This document shows, in pieces, positions 13,301 through 23,586 of a DNA stretch of 64,000 bases. This DNA comes from Eremophila alpestris peregrina. Lineage: Eukaryota > Chordata > Aves > Passeriformes > Alaudidae. The stretch's first letter is position 1, and each line of letters begins with the position of its first letter. The position numbers and the translations under genes are program-made. Where the stretch lies: contig WMCF01000003.1 in the NCBI GenBank assembly GCA_009792885.1, positions 18,748,297 to 18,812,296 of the forward strand. Direction: 5' to 3'. The notes beneath the pieces are model-generated. The model worked only from the letters and a program-made list of their open reading frames with translations. It was not told the origin of the DNA and did not search any database.

Positions 13301-16300
13301 AAATGGAAAGAGTACAGAGTTTATTTTTCTTTACACTCCTTTCTGCCACCTGCAAAAACAAGCCTATCTTTGTTTTATGCTCAAACAAAAATAAGAACAT
13401 CACACATGCACAGAATCTATTTTTTCAGTTTAGCATCATGAAGTAAAAAACACCTAAGACAAAACCCAAGAGGATGAGCCCAAGAAGTGCAACATGGAAT
13501 GACTACAGGCAGCCACAGGAGAACAAACAGTAACAGTTAAGTATTATGTCTATAAAGATATCCCCATACACAACAGGTGAACAATCACTTTTTAAAATTT
13601 CTATCATTTCCAGAGCATTGCTAAATTTCAGTTGCTCTAAGCAAACAGTAGCAATGAAGAACTGTAAGAACTTTCTCCTCTCCATCAGCTGCAGCTGATT
13701 AATCTGAAATATGAAAACAGTGCCTTCAATTTTCAGGAATATAGTCAGGGATTCAAATTAGCTCAGATCAAAGCAGCATCCCATAGCATTGCAATGCTCC
13801 AGCAAGAGCTTTCCTTTCAACACATTCAAGTTGGATTCCCTTCTTTGAAGCATTTTCCTACAATTCTGGTGCCTCTAAAATCTAGTCAGCTTCCATCACC
13901 CTGTTATTAACGTCACAGATCAAGAGCAATTGTGGGGTTCAGGTACAGCTCCAACATTTCATCAGTGAATCTCAAAAAGGATCTTAAACTTCTCAACTAT
14001 ATTGTTGAGAATCAACACCAGAGTTAACACCAAAACTGCTAGATCTGTTCCTCCCAGGATCACAAGTCTGCAAGGGAAGAGATCTGTAATTACTTGCAAC
14101 ATGAAAGTAATCTGGAGAAAGTCTGGTTGCTTGTTCACATACAGCAGCTGAAGTCCAAAAACAAAAGTATTCATATTGCAATTCACTTCACAGCCCAATC
14201 AGATTGCATCTATTGTACTGCTCTTGCTGCAAATTGTTTTCCTGTACCTTCTTTTCCCTCTAAAAATGAGAAGCTATGGTTCATCTCCATCATTGCTGAA
14301 TTGCAATTTCAGTATTTAACAGGCTCAGCAGATTACCACCCAACACTGGAAATTATGGTCATTACCACTCCAGAAAATCAAAATTCTTCAGATGTCTTTT
14401 TTTTAGCCTGTTGCTTGACATTTTTTGTCCATTTTGTAGTATCTGTGAACTGCTCAAAACCCTTCAGAAGACACTTCACACTTCAGCTGGAGAAAAAGCA
14501 TGTGGGTTGTACATGTTCCTTGTTGCAGGATCATCTCATGAGTAAAACAGCCCTCACAAGTGCTGTAGTTGCCAATGTATCACATGGTTGCCAACACACT
14601 GTAATTTTATGATACTTTTTTTGGGTAAAGGTAACACCTAGGAGGGCCACAATAAATTCCTAAAATGGCTTAACATTGGTAGTTCTCATCATACACCATG
14701 CATAAACCATCCAAAATAATCCATTCTTCTTCACCACAGCAGCTCTGTGAGGGCCCAGGACAGCTCATATCAGAGCCAAGATCAGAATTTGGAGTCTCTT
14801 ACCATATTACAGTGTTTTGAAACCTTCAGAGGGCCAGAACCTCAGGAGTATGAAGTACAACATTTCCATGTGTATCAGCAATTTCATCAGCTGCTCTGAT
14901 GCTTACTTTTATGTCATTGGTCTCAGGACTATTATTACTGATGACTTTCTACATCATCAGAAGGGAGAACATAAAGTTCCACACTGTGAATCCTTTACTT
15001 TTCTCCATCTACCTCAGGTTAACATTGTATATAAATAGAAGATCACAAACTACACGTATGTTGCTTGGCCCTTTTCCATGGCTAGTGAACTAGATGAACA
15101 GACACTCAAATAAGGACTCACAGTAAATGTAATCTTGGTTAAGTGTTGCTGGATCTCTAGCTCTTCTAATCACCAGCAAATGCCTACTTTTATGAAGGAG
15201 CAAAACCAACTCTCTCTGCTTTCAGCCAAGTTTAGGTTTTTACAAAACAGGCAATGACAGAAGGCTCAGCAACTTCTGCAAGAGGCACAGAACATGCAGA
15301 CTCCTGCTCTCCTGTAGGAGATACAGGAGTCACCTTTTGCCACCTCCACATTTTCTAGTTTGCAACAAAAATGTGTGCAGATGAAAAGCCAGATCCCAGC
15401 TGTAGTAGGCATACACAGTATTGGCACCAGTAGGAAATTATCAGCTGACTATGACTAAGTGTAATGATCAACCAGGTGCATCAGTAGGTACACAACCACT
15501 TACCTTCTTGAAGGCTGGGATGTATTACTTGTTTATGCCTCAATGTCTTCAGCTCTTCCATCAACTCCTTTTCCAGTACTTGTATTCTTGCTTGACAATC
15601 TACTCAAAAAATAGCAGAACATATAAAAAACATTTACCATGCAAAAAAACTGACCTAATTATTAATTTTTCAGTGTATTTACAAATTCCCATATTGCAGG
15701 GAAGAGCTACTCACAAAAAAAAAAAGGTACCTGGATCACTTGTAGTCAACATGGGAGCCTGAAGATTCTGTGACTCTTCTCCACCAGCTCTATCAACAGT
15801 GTTAATGTCAAGAGCTTCCTACATACAAGAAGAACCTCGAGTAAGTTAAGATACCTTAAAACACTTAGATGCAAAGTAGGCCACATCAAATATCATCAAA
15901 TGATTCAAAACATGAGAGTGTTTCATAAATAAGCATGCATTCTTTTATACAGAACTCTAGATCCCCCCACGTTTTCCTAAGCTGCAAGAAGTAAGACCAT
16001 GTTATAAATAACACAGGGTCAAAATAAGAGCAGATTTGGAAAGAGGTCACACAACTCCAAACTCAGTTTAAAAGAAAATTTAACTTAAGCTTGTAAGCAC
16101 AAAGGCTTAAAAAGGTTTTTGAATTTTACTTCACAACAATGAGGTTTTACCTTTGATGCAAAGGATACAAAAAGAACACCGTCAACATCTTCAAGGTCAG
16201 GTTTAACATCTGGAAGGAGACCCCCAGGCCCCAGAGAAGTGTTCTTGCTTGCTACTACATTTTTCCCTATAGCTTTAGGTGGTCGACCAGCCTTGGAAAT

Positions 16301-19300
16301 CTTCAGTTTCCGGGGTCTTCCTCTTTTATTTGTAACTGATGATAGAGTGTTTTGATTGTTACCAGAGCCTTTGAGGGACATAGAGTTCTTCAGTATGCCA
16401 GGCCTTTTTCTGCCACAGAGCTCTTTATCTGGAGAGTCACAATTTACTGAGCCCCTGAGATTAAAATTAGGTGATTTGGATAGAGCCCACTGGGCCTCTC
16501 CGACTGAACAGTATTTCTGTGACATTTTACTCCCAAGAGATTCTTTCTTCACAACTAACTCCTCAGGCACAGTGGCTGTGCCTGAGCAAGAATCTTTGTG
16601 ATTTTCAAAACACATGGGCAAGGAATCCAGGATTGCACTCAAAGGGGATTTATCCTTCTTGCAAGGGGAAAGCATGGTCTCTGGCAGCTCAGATATCTTC
16701 ACTGTGCTCTTTGTGACTGTACAAGGTTCCAAATAGACCACAGGCATCTTACCACTATCCAGTTTTAACATTTTTGCTCTGGCAACACCTGAAGGACTGG
16801 TTAGCAGACGCTTCCTAGACCTGAATTCTCCATCAATTCCATCTGTTTCATGGCGTCTCATCAGGTGTTTTTGTACAACGGGATCATCATCGTCAGTGTT
16901 GGAAAATTCATCAGTTTCTTCATCTGTGTCTTCCTGTTTCACAGTTATTCCTTGTGTGCAAATATTTGACTCATAGTCATAGTCATCTGCTGGCTCTTCT
17001 TTCACGACTACATTGAAGTGTCCATTTGGGTCCAATGGAGATGCCACACGGGAATTGTTTTCATAACTGCTAGAAATGGGACTGGGGTGGGAGAGGGGAC
17101 AAAACCAAAATACAATGTAAGATCTTTAGCAAATCTCCTTTACCAAAATTCTACTATCTCCCATAATTCTTGGTTATATTGCAAAAAGCTTTTAAAATAC
17201 TCCCAGACATAAGTCTCCTAAAAATGTAGTCATTTACAAGCTTTCATTTTTAGAAGCACTCAAGAAACCCCAAGAAATTGCCATTATTAACAATCCAACT
17301 TCTTATCTGAAGGCAGCAGCACAACTTCCTTCCCTACTAATATCAGGGTGACATTTACACTTTTTCCTCTTTTACTCAGCATGAACTTCTACTAAGCTGT
17401 CATATTTGAAATGCTCAAAAGTGGCCTTAGTTTGCTGTATCTCGTTAAGACACTAAAGCCATTGTGCTTGCAACTAAGAAGCCAAGTGAGCCCTTAAAGC
17501 ACCAAAATTTTAGTTAATGCACCCTGAAGCCACATACAGACAATTCCTAAATTCAACTGTTATTTGAACACTCACAGAATATTAATATCCTACTGAATCC
17601 TGCTGCATTTTCCACTAGGTCTGAGTCCTAACCTAACCAGAATTCAAAATACCATGCATTACATACTGAAGACTAACAGTACAGGCATAATGGGCTTCTC
17701 TGAGGGCCAGACACATCAGTCAAAGAACTACAGTCATCAGTTTTCTTCAGCGTATCAGAACCTGGCTCCCCATCATAAGAGAAAACTGCTAAGGTACAAA
17801 GCCAGAAACTCATATCCAGAATAAAGGGTCAGAACTTATTTACTCAACATACCACATAGTATTCCAATAATATACTTATTATATTATACTTCACATATAA
17901 TTTAATTACATTAAATCATTATTGTCAACTCAGTGTTATTAAAATGTTATTAAAGGTAGAATTATTTGTTCATTATGACAATTTCAAGTAAAATTTAACA
18001 TAATTGTAGTACTAATCTATTATATAGAGAGTAAATACTGCTTTACATATACTGGATATATACGAGTATGTGTGTCTATTTTATCATTAATATTATCCAT
18101 CCCTACCCCTTTAAAGAAGTGCTAAGCCAAATTTAACCCACAGCTGGGATTGAGAAGGGGAAAAAGAAGTGAGAAAGAAGCTGCTTCCTTCTCGTGTAGA
18201 CTGAGACATATTTAAGGGAGAAGAGCTGGGACACACAAGAATCACAACGTGGAGCTGGGAGTATTCCCCTCACGAAGAAACACTGCAGTACTAAAACAGA
18301 GAGCTGACAATCAAGATACAATTTATATATTTACATATAATATTCTAAAGAATAAGAGACGCTATCTAGAAAACTTGTTGCAACTCATAAGGGCACAAAG
18401 TAACCAGCACTACTCTTAAAGCTAATACATGACTCCTGAGAGAACGGCAGGCAGCAGGAGACTCAAATACTGGTCCTGTTTTCTCTACCGTTTTCTCTGG
18501 ACAACGAGTTTTCTATTTGAAATTTTCTAACTTTCATTTAATTAATAATATGAAATTAAGATTAAAAAGCCTTTCTCAGTCAGTGAGTTTACTGGGAAAG
18601 AAATGCAAAGACAGACTACTTATCAGTTACTGGCAGCTGAAAATCCTGCCACAGTACTAAGGTAAGAGGTTGATTCAGTACAGCTCATCCACAATTAAAG
18701 TGAATATTGTTAAGACTCATCTGCCTTGCTACTTTAAAATTCTTGAAAATCAAGAGGCAAAAAAACCTAGCAAATTTGCAGGCCAGGAATAAATTTCTCA
18801 TCTGAGATTTACCATTTCCAACTGGAAGCCCAGTAAAGCTTGGGCTTCTCAAGACTTCTTTCCTTTATCTATTGCAAGATGTATACGTGCAAGTTAAGGA
18901 TTACCTTTCTAACTGGAATCTGGACAGTATTCAAACTAAAAAGCCCTGCTGTAAAACTGACAGTTCTAGACACAAATATTGTTTCATTCTGCGTAACGCA
19001 ACCATAAGCCAGGTGGTGACAAGAGTGAGGTATGACCCATGCACATACATGCATGAGAAGATAAAGGATTTGCACAAAATGCTGTTTTTAAATTCTGATG
19101 CAATAACCAGCTTCTTAAAGAATAAAAAAAAGTTGCTTTTCAGCACTGAAGCAATTTTATCTGGCCCTTAATTTCTGAAGTTACATGCAACATAAGTAGT
19201 CACAGAAACTTCTCTTCCCCTAATTATGGGAAGATGAATCAAGGAAGTCTGTCCTCTCAAAATCCTCAATCCAAGATCAGGTAAAAATTGGGAAATAGTG

Positions 19301-22300
19301 TCTTAACTAGCTCTTTTTTTATCTGATATGGAACAGTGCTCATATTTAAATCAACTTTCTTATAGCCCAAGTAATGTATTTGGCATACTTGCAATGTAAC
19401 AACAAAACCAGAGAGACTTCCATTTTAGCTTTTTCCAGATTAAAAACCATTAAGTTGCTCATTTTTTGAAAGCACCAAGATATGTGGGTTTTTGTGTACA
19501 TCCTTTTAAAATACACTGGGAGGAGGAATCTGATTTCTTGAGGAATTAATCTAGCAATCAATGGCAGAGGTTTGAAGGATAATCCGTTGCCTTTCTCTCC
19601 CAAAAGAAAGGCAAGAAAGGAAAAAAACTCAAAACTGTCAAGACTAAACACAAGACAACGAGAATAACGAGAATAATGGAGCATTAAAAATCCCACAGAT
19701 TTTTTACTTTTGAAGAAGGAAATTCAAAAGACCTTGGAAAGAAGAAAGAGTACATTAGCCTGTAAGACTTAAGAACTAGTAAAGTTTGTTTGTGGTACCT
19801 TCCATGGCCTAAACAAGAGTATATCCAGGGACAAGCATTTCTACCAAAGTAACCACAACTCCAACATTTACTATCTTTACAACACTCCTAATTAAACTAA
19901 ACATTCTATCAGACCACAGAAGCAGAAGAAAAAAGCCCATGTAGTAACTTGGATAAAGAAAATAGTCCTTTATTTCTGAAGTCCTCTAATAACTCAGGAT
20001 TAAAATTACTCTTAGGTATATGTAACCTTTTACGTGGTTCTACTACCAAAAATGTCGTAAGAATTGAGTATTGGTGGGGAGTATCACCCTCAACAGCATT
20101 AGGAACTGCATTTCTTTTGCAGAGGATTATCTGAGAGGTAGCAGTTCCCAGCTTGCTTCTCACTCAAATCTAAGCTCAGCAGAAATCACTACTCTGCCTA
20201 AAAGTAAGACAGCGCCTATCAAATGCCAACCACAAAAAAAAAAAACAACCAAAAAACCAAAAAAACCCCAAAAAACACACACCACAACACCAAACCTGCC
20301 GAGTCTTAATATGTAAATATTAATGTGTTTGGTTTGATGAAGAAAAATGTCACACTCTCAGTGCTCTCCTTGAAAAGCTGACATACTTCTAAACTCAACT
20401 GTATGACATGAAAACACTGTTTTCTGAACAGATCAGAAGACAGGAGGAGAACTAATGTTCTGAAAAACTCCAACACTTCCAAAGACAGTTTTGCCATTTC
20501 TTGGATAAGATCAATTTTCTCTTTCCAAGTAAAGAATTTGACTTTTTCACATAGATAGATTACAAAAACATAACAAAAAGCTGGCCAGTGCTTGAAAGGA
20601 GTTCTAGGACAGTGGTAACATTTATTCATCAAGTGACAGGTGCTTCCAAGCCAGGCAACAAAAAGACCCTTCGCAGTCTCTTCCTGTCTGTGCAGGTTTT
20701 AGCACATTTCAGAGATCAGCTGCCTTGGAGGCAAAACCAGAGAAGGACTCTAACCTGCTCTGGACTGAAAGAAATTAAATCTGCCAATTTACATCAGCTA
20801 TTTTTAAGGAAGGTCTCTGAGTCCTTAAAACATTTTTTATTCCTTGGGAATAAACAGTTCTCAAAAAAATTTGCTTCAATGACTTTCTCCAGGCAAATGA
20901 AATATCACTATGAAAGCAAAATAAAGCTGTCAATAATTATGTTTTGTGTTTTACTTCCAGTATGCAAAGTTATCTAAACTCTTCTCTATGCTCTTAGGAA
21001 CTAAAAAAAGCCCATCCTTCCTGTAATCAGTGTATTTTCAGTATTTAAGATGGGTTAGAACAGTGTTTTTTGAGAACAAAGTAAGTCTAGAAGATCTTTC
21101 TAATAGACTGAAAATACTGCAAAAGAAAGGTTTGGGCACTCTAGATCTCAAACAATTCTAGTACTCTGAAGAATTATTACAAATAAATTCAATAAAGTGT
21201 CAAAGTATAACCTTGTAATTTGAAGTTTTTTCAGTTACTCAAAAGACAAGGAGATCCTTCTTGCAAGACAAAAAAACAACTGAGGAAACCTCTGTCCTCT
21301 CTAAAAACACACTGCATTTGTACAGTAATACAACCTCTGTACAACTACATCATAAATGTAACTTTTCTCTGATAAGAACTGACCTCTAATTTCACCATTA
21401 ACATCATCCTGATGTCCTGCAGTTAAATAATTTTCTTGTCTACTGGTCTATACAGGTTGTTTTTGTCACTAAATCTTTGGCATATTAAGTCTGGTATTAA
21501 CAAACTGACATGAAGCAACATGGCAGAAGAGAAACCACTATGTTTTGAAAAATTTTTTTTTTCTAATTTAAAGCATCTCTTCATGCACATTAACTATTCA
21601 CTAAGTCTGCTCCATTCTCTTGCTTGGATTTTCAAAACTAAGTAAAAGTGCAGTAAAATAATAGGTTGCCAGGCTTGCTTTAGAAAAACCAAGTTGTTCT
21701 GAAGTACCTCCCTTACCTCACAGCAAATATGAGGCAACTGACTACCAACAGGCAGGCTACCTCACACTTCTTTGTGGAATAGAAGAATTCACACCAAGCA
21801 GCTATTGACAAAACAGTGGCTTGCTGCCAATTACAACTGCCTTGCAGCAATCCCTACACATATGCAATCTAAATACCCACACACCATTCACTTTCACTAA
21901 TGAAAACTGAAGCTATAGATAGGCAGCATGTCAATGAGGTGAGCAACCCTAAAAGCAAAGGCAGTGTTTTGATGACTGCAACGTGCTCTGCCTGAAACTC
22001 TGAAAAAAAAAATTAATTTAGCCTTCTAAAATGCTGAGAGAGTTAAGAGAAATCCTTTAATGCTTCTCAACAATGGGAGCTAAAGCAACACAGAAAATAA
22101 TACTGAATTCTTGCATTCCCCAGACAATTGACAAAATCAAGACTGATACATGACTGAGCAACTAAAAGCTTTTAGTAATATTAACTGTTCTGCCATTTCA
22201 GGTCATGCAATCTTTGTCACCATCCCTGGATGTTTAAAAAAAGACTGGATGTGGCACTCGGTGCCATGGTCTAGTTGAGTTATTAGGGCTGGGTTGGACT

Positions 22301-23586
22301 CAATGATCTTGAAGGTCTCTTCCAACCTGGTGATTCTGTGTGATTCTGATTCTTTAGCTGTAAACCTCTACACTAAGCATCCTGTTATTTATTTATAAAA
22401 CATCCCACTTAACCAGCGGTTGTACTGAAAATGCAGTGTAAACCCACCTTTCAGAGACCTCTTGTTTTAGCTTTGGCATAACACCTGAAGGCGGGTCACC
22501 GTCCAGGAGACCCAAGAAGTCTCCTGCATTAAAGGACTCTTTATCCAAACCAATGTCTGATGAGTTTCGACCATCCAATGAAGAATCTAAACTTCTCTGA
22601 TGCACATCTAATGCATCTACTTCAGCAGGGCGACCACAAATGTCAGCAGGGCTTAAAACATCGCCTCCTTCCAATTCTAAGTTGCTGTTCTGTTTCACAT
22701 CACGCTGAGGTCGATTATTCAGCCCATCATCTCTGAACCCTTTAGCAAAAGGATTGTAATCTATTTTCAGCTGGGTAATCTGGATGTTCTGGTAGGCTGT
22801 AACTGCGAAGAATTCTGTCTGTGGAAAGGTAAATGTATGGACATCGGGGCCATTAAGCTGAATGACTTCCGTGGCTTTGTTTGCAGGCACCAAGTGAAGT
22901 CGTGGCAGATACCGGTGCATAGAGTGCAGGATTATGTGACCCTCCTGGTCCAGGGTATTGTTGGTAAGTTTCAGTTTGTAGAAGGATACTGGCTGATGCA
23001 TCCAGAACTGGCCGGTGGAGGGGGATTCTGGATGAATAAACACTCGCCCTAGAACATGTGGCTCTGCCCTCCCACTGGGCTCCCACCAACGGCCATTCCA
23101 TTTGTATCGGTGATTGTCCACAGGGGAAATGTCCATGACCAGGATGTACTTCTGACTGGAATTCAGCCCTGTAATCCAGTAGCGGCAGTATGGAAACATT
23201 CTCCTCCCCTGCTTTGTCAGGATCATCTCTGTGTTGCAATGGTAGAATTCATTCCACATGCTGTTGTTTTCCAGGGTGACAGTGATGTCCCCTGAGACAC
23301 AGTCAGCTGGGAGGCAGGTCTTGACTCGGGGTTTGACTGGAGTTGATACGCTGCTGGCAAGAGCACAAGCATCACGGTTTGCTACTAGGATTCCTTGGTC
23401 AGCTTTTGCATTTCCCTGCTGTTGTTTCAATATGACAAAGAAAGCAGGTGCTGCACCAGACGCAGTCCCACCATCCCGGCTAGCCAAGACAATCTGCTGT
23501 TTCTCCATGATGAGCACTCTCACAAGCTCTCAAACCAAATGCAAATTCTACAGAGTTCTGATAATCTTCTACGTGTGTTCACCATT
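1097..23586 (-). CDS. MGA: MGA, MAX dimerisation protein / T-box repressor (5' half of the coding region; 13 coding exons, 3' end outside the window)
   Basis: MGA is a very large nuclear DNA-binding protein. It binds T-box sites through its N-terminal T-box and E-boxes through a C-terminal bHLHZ paired with MAX, and it scaffolds the PRC1.6 repressor (family knowledge). Seen here: thirteen minus-strand exons with consistent phases, 4,657 coding bases, about 1,552 codons. In order they carry the T-box (residues about 75-262), two AT-hook-like motifs, a conserved Ser/Lys-rich segment, a cysteine-rich block, an acidic/basic tract and the start of a Ser/Thr-rich region. The chosen ATG is at 23508-23506: context ATCATGG (A at -3, G at +4), with an in-frame TGA eight codons upstream. 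The end is open at 1097 in phase 1, so the bHLHZ is not in the window. Identity rests on near-continuous similarity to the human protein as I remember it and on the TYRO3 neighbour. No frameshift or internal stop was seen. Confidence 0.95.
2853..3388 (-). CDS. MGA: MGA coding exon 12
   Basis: 536 bases, phase 1 to phase 0; acceptor TTCTTTCTCAG, donor ATTCAG|GTGGGT. Contains KSWSSSRSEGDS, KIISDCNLEEDHEKIL, QHLNSNAPQCLKVGSFIIEL, SSRVKISVPS, LQGGKGLPFCAGVSPAGKL and SGLIQ, all collinear with human MGA. A small tandem repeat, SYQDQYQDQDE, reflects a roughly 12-bp duplication (TCCTGG units) absent from the human protein as I remember it. Confidence 0.94.
4768..4840 (-). CDS. MGA: MGA coding exon 11 (73 bp)
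   Basis: Phase 0 to phase 1 between acceptor CCTCCCGCAG and donor AAAAG|GTAAGA. Encodes EHEPELRSPEKATCEVDKDT then NKSK. Similarity to human is weak, as expected for this variable acidic linker. It is placed by splice signals, phase fit with both neighbours and position. Confidence 0.8.
5239..5379 (-). CDS. MGA: MGA coding exon 10
   Basis: 141 bases (47 codons), phase 0 both ends; acceptor TTCTTTTAG, donor GTAAAG|GTAAGA. Encodes IREEDKDPVYMYFESLMTCA then RVRAYEHKRERKKQQKD. The IREEDKDPVY core is conserved; the tail is strongly basic and Gln-rich. Being a multiple of three, it could be skipped without a frameshift. Confidence 0.92.
6215..6438 (-). CDS. MGA: MGA coding exon 9
   Basis: 224 bases, phase 1 to phase 0. 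The acceptor has a run of nine T then CAG; the donor is GTG|GTAAGAG. Encodes LWVKVEGEVDPEPIYVPTPS followed by VIEP, and later RVYTPRPNPV, matching human MGA as recalled. Rich in Pro and Val, no catalytic motif. Confidence 0.93.
7351..7708 (-). CDS. MGA: MGA coding exon 8: duplicated cysteine-rich motif and acidic/basic tract
   Basis: 358 bases, phase 0 to phase 1; acceptor CTTTCTTTAG, donor TACA|GTGAGT. The first 54 residues hold two copies of C-x4-C-x3-C-x-C: CNNDFCRLGCIC (from about 7654) and CRRPDCMFGCTC (ending about 7547), 12 residues apart. A short run of Asp/Glu follows, then KDRKKRKRVEY, a likely nuclear-localisation patch. Pfam treats part of MGA as a domain of unknown function; the cysteine spacing looks metal-binding, but that is my inference. 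Confidence 0.94.
8325..8959 (-). CDS. MGA: MGA coding exon 7: long conserved Ser-rich linker
   Basis: 635 bases; acceptor TTATTTAG at 8961-8960, donor GCTCAG|GTACAT, phase 1 to phase 0. Contains SLKNRSAFCSDKLDEYLENE, SPVVYQLPTKSTSYVRTLDS, PKQISLRQAP, RPPGLSKSQVKLMDLEDCAL and TYITEERADISLATLLTAQ, all readily aligned with human MGA. The poly-Gln run of human MGA after SLRQA is replaced by a short Gln/His stretch (PQHHQAP). The middle is Lys/Pro/Ser-rich and probably disordered. Confidence 0.94.
9150..9730 (+). mobile_element. Avian endogenous retrovirus LTR, probably solitary
   Basis: It begins around TGTGAGGGGTTGGACTTGG and contains GCCACTCTATTGCTCACC, GCTTTAATTGCTGAGCA, GGTCAGCTGTTCTATGTCCC and a terminal block near CACTGCTCAGCAGTAGCC. 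I recognise this order as a common bird LTR of the ERVL-like group. No gag, pol or env remnant flanks it, so it looks like a solo LTR. It lies in the MGA intron between coding exons 6 and 7, in the orientation opposite to MGA. Ends are approximate (TG at 9152, CA at 9727); I could not see a clear target-site duplication. Assignment is by remembered consensus, so the subfamily is left open. Confidence 0.7.
10352..10450 (-). CDS. MGA: MGA coding exon 6
   Basis: 99 bases, phase 1 to phase 1; acceptor TTCTTTTCCAG, donor GAAG|GTAAAA. Encodes DTGFPFVSRTGKTNDITKIK followed by GWRGKIHGASRNE, matching the human FPFVSRTGKTND and KIKGWRGK segment. The basic GWRGK patch is intact. The intron on its 3' side carries the LTR described separately. 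Confidence 0.88.
11487..11516. repeat. (TTTG)n microsatellite
   Basis: About seven uninterrupted TTTG units preceded by a short T run, in the MGA intron between exons 5 and 6. Confidence 0.9.
11835..11963 (-). CDS. MGA: MGA coding exon 5
   Basis: 129 bases, phase 1 to phase 1; acceptor TTTCTTGTAG, donor CTCCAG|GTGGGT. Encodes VGLKLNSVDPTMSIDLKYLG followed by VQLPL and a Tyr/Ser-rich stretch ending GTNPNSP. The first 25 residues match the human protein as recalled; the Tyr/Ser part differs from the Phe/Trp-rich human version. Confidence 0.88.
11964..15503. other. MGA: MGA intron, about 3.5 kb
   Basis: AT-rich intron between coding exons 4 and 5. A 172-codon plus-strand reading frame at 14094-14612 shows no family resemblance and no splice context. 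A small imperfect inverted repeat (CTCCTGTA / TACAGGAG) lies near 15310-15330. I recognise no gene or named repeat. Confidence 0.6.
15504..15599 (-). CDS. MGA: MGA coding exon 4: short charged, likely helical segment
   Basis: 96 bases between acceptor TTGAGTAG and donor GAAG|GTAAGT, phase 1 to phase 1. It encodes LEKELMEELKTLRHKQVIHP followed by SLQE, rich in Glu, Lys and Leu with heptad-like spacing, and conserved in human MGA as I recall it. The intron to exon 3 is only 131 bp. A 3.5-kb intron separates it from exon 5, in which I recognise no gene. Confidence 0.87.
15731..15818 (-). CDS. MGA: MGA coding exon 3 (88 bp)
   Basis: Starts in phase 0 after a TGTAG acceptor and ends GATCCAG|GTACCT in phase 1. 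It encodes EALDINTVDRAGGEESQN and then LQAPMLTTSDP. The opening EALDI matches the human protein at the same place. Too short for the usual ORF length cut-off; found by following the frame between neighbouring exons. Confidence 0.85.
16151..17069 (-). CDS. MGA: MGA coding exon 2: acidic/SUMO-motif region and paired AT-hook-like motifs
   Basis: 919 bases; donor AAAG|GTAAAA at 16151/16150, phase 0. It opens (SYENNSRVASPLD) with an acidic stretch containing VKEEP, then VKQEDTDEETDE, both matching the psi-K-x-E SUMO consensus. Near the C-terminal side it has KRGRPRK and AGRPPK, two AT-hook-like basic motifs, followed by DVKPDLEDVDGVLFVSF, which I recall as conserved in human MGA. The acceptor is a tandem TAGCAG, so the exon may also start at 17066, removing one serine in frame. 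The central part is more divergent than the ends. The next intron downstream is only 332 bp. Confidence 0.93.
17070..22189. other. MGA: MGA intron between coding exons 1 and 2
   Basis: About 5.1 kb of AT-rich intron before the CR1 fragment. It contains an AT-rich stretch at 17860-18080 and an A/C-rich low-complexity tract at 20229-20295. No reading frame in it resembles a known protein. Confidence 0.6.
20229..20295. repeat. A/C-rich low-complexity tract
   Basis: Runs of A interrupted by C (A12, CAACC, A6, CC, A7, CCCC, then CACACACACC). The minus-strand (transcribed) version is a T/G-rich tract. It may be the degraded tail of an old retroposon. Confidence 0.75.
22190..22352 (+). mobile_element. 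CR1 retroposon 3' end
   Basis: Contains CACCATCCCTGGATGTTTAA, GATGTGGCACTCGGTGCCAT, GGTTGGACTCAATGATCTTG and AGGTCTCTTCCAACCTGGTG, closing with the CR1-type 3' tail GATTCTGTGTGATTCTGATT. It is 5'-truncated, as usual for CR1, and opposite in orientation to MGA. It ends only about 95 bp from the donor of MGA coding exon 1. Confidence 0.9.
22448..23586 (-). CDS. MGA: MGA first coding exon: start codon and complete T-box
   Basis: The acceptor is a pyrimidine-rich CTTCCAG ending at 23587; 78 bases of 5' UTR precede ATG 23508; the donor is AAAG|GTGGGT with the exon ending at 22448 (phase 2). It encodes 353 codons plus two bases. The T-box runs from about residue 75 (ITVTLENNSMWNEFY) to 262 (NPFAKGFRDDG). 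Family hallmarks are visible: GRRMFPYCRYWITGL, HRYKWNGRWWEPSG, HQPVSFYKLKLTNN, and the C-terminal DNA-contacting stretch TAYQNIQITQLKIDYNPFAKGFRD. The exon closes with a LKQEVSE motif resembling a SUMO-acceptor consensus. The whole T-box sits in a single exon. Confidence 0.95.

Noticed and set aside
14094..14612. 172-codon plus-strand frame inside an MGA intron
   Set aside because: No domain, no splice context, antisense to MGA, amino-acid mix like translated AT-rich intron.
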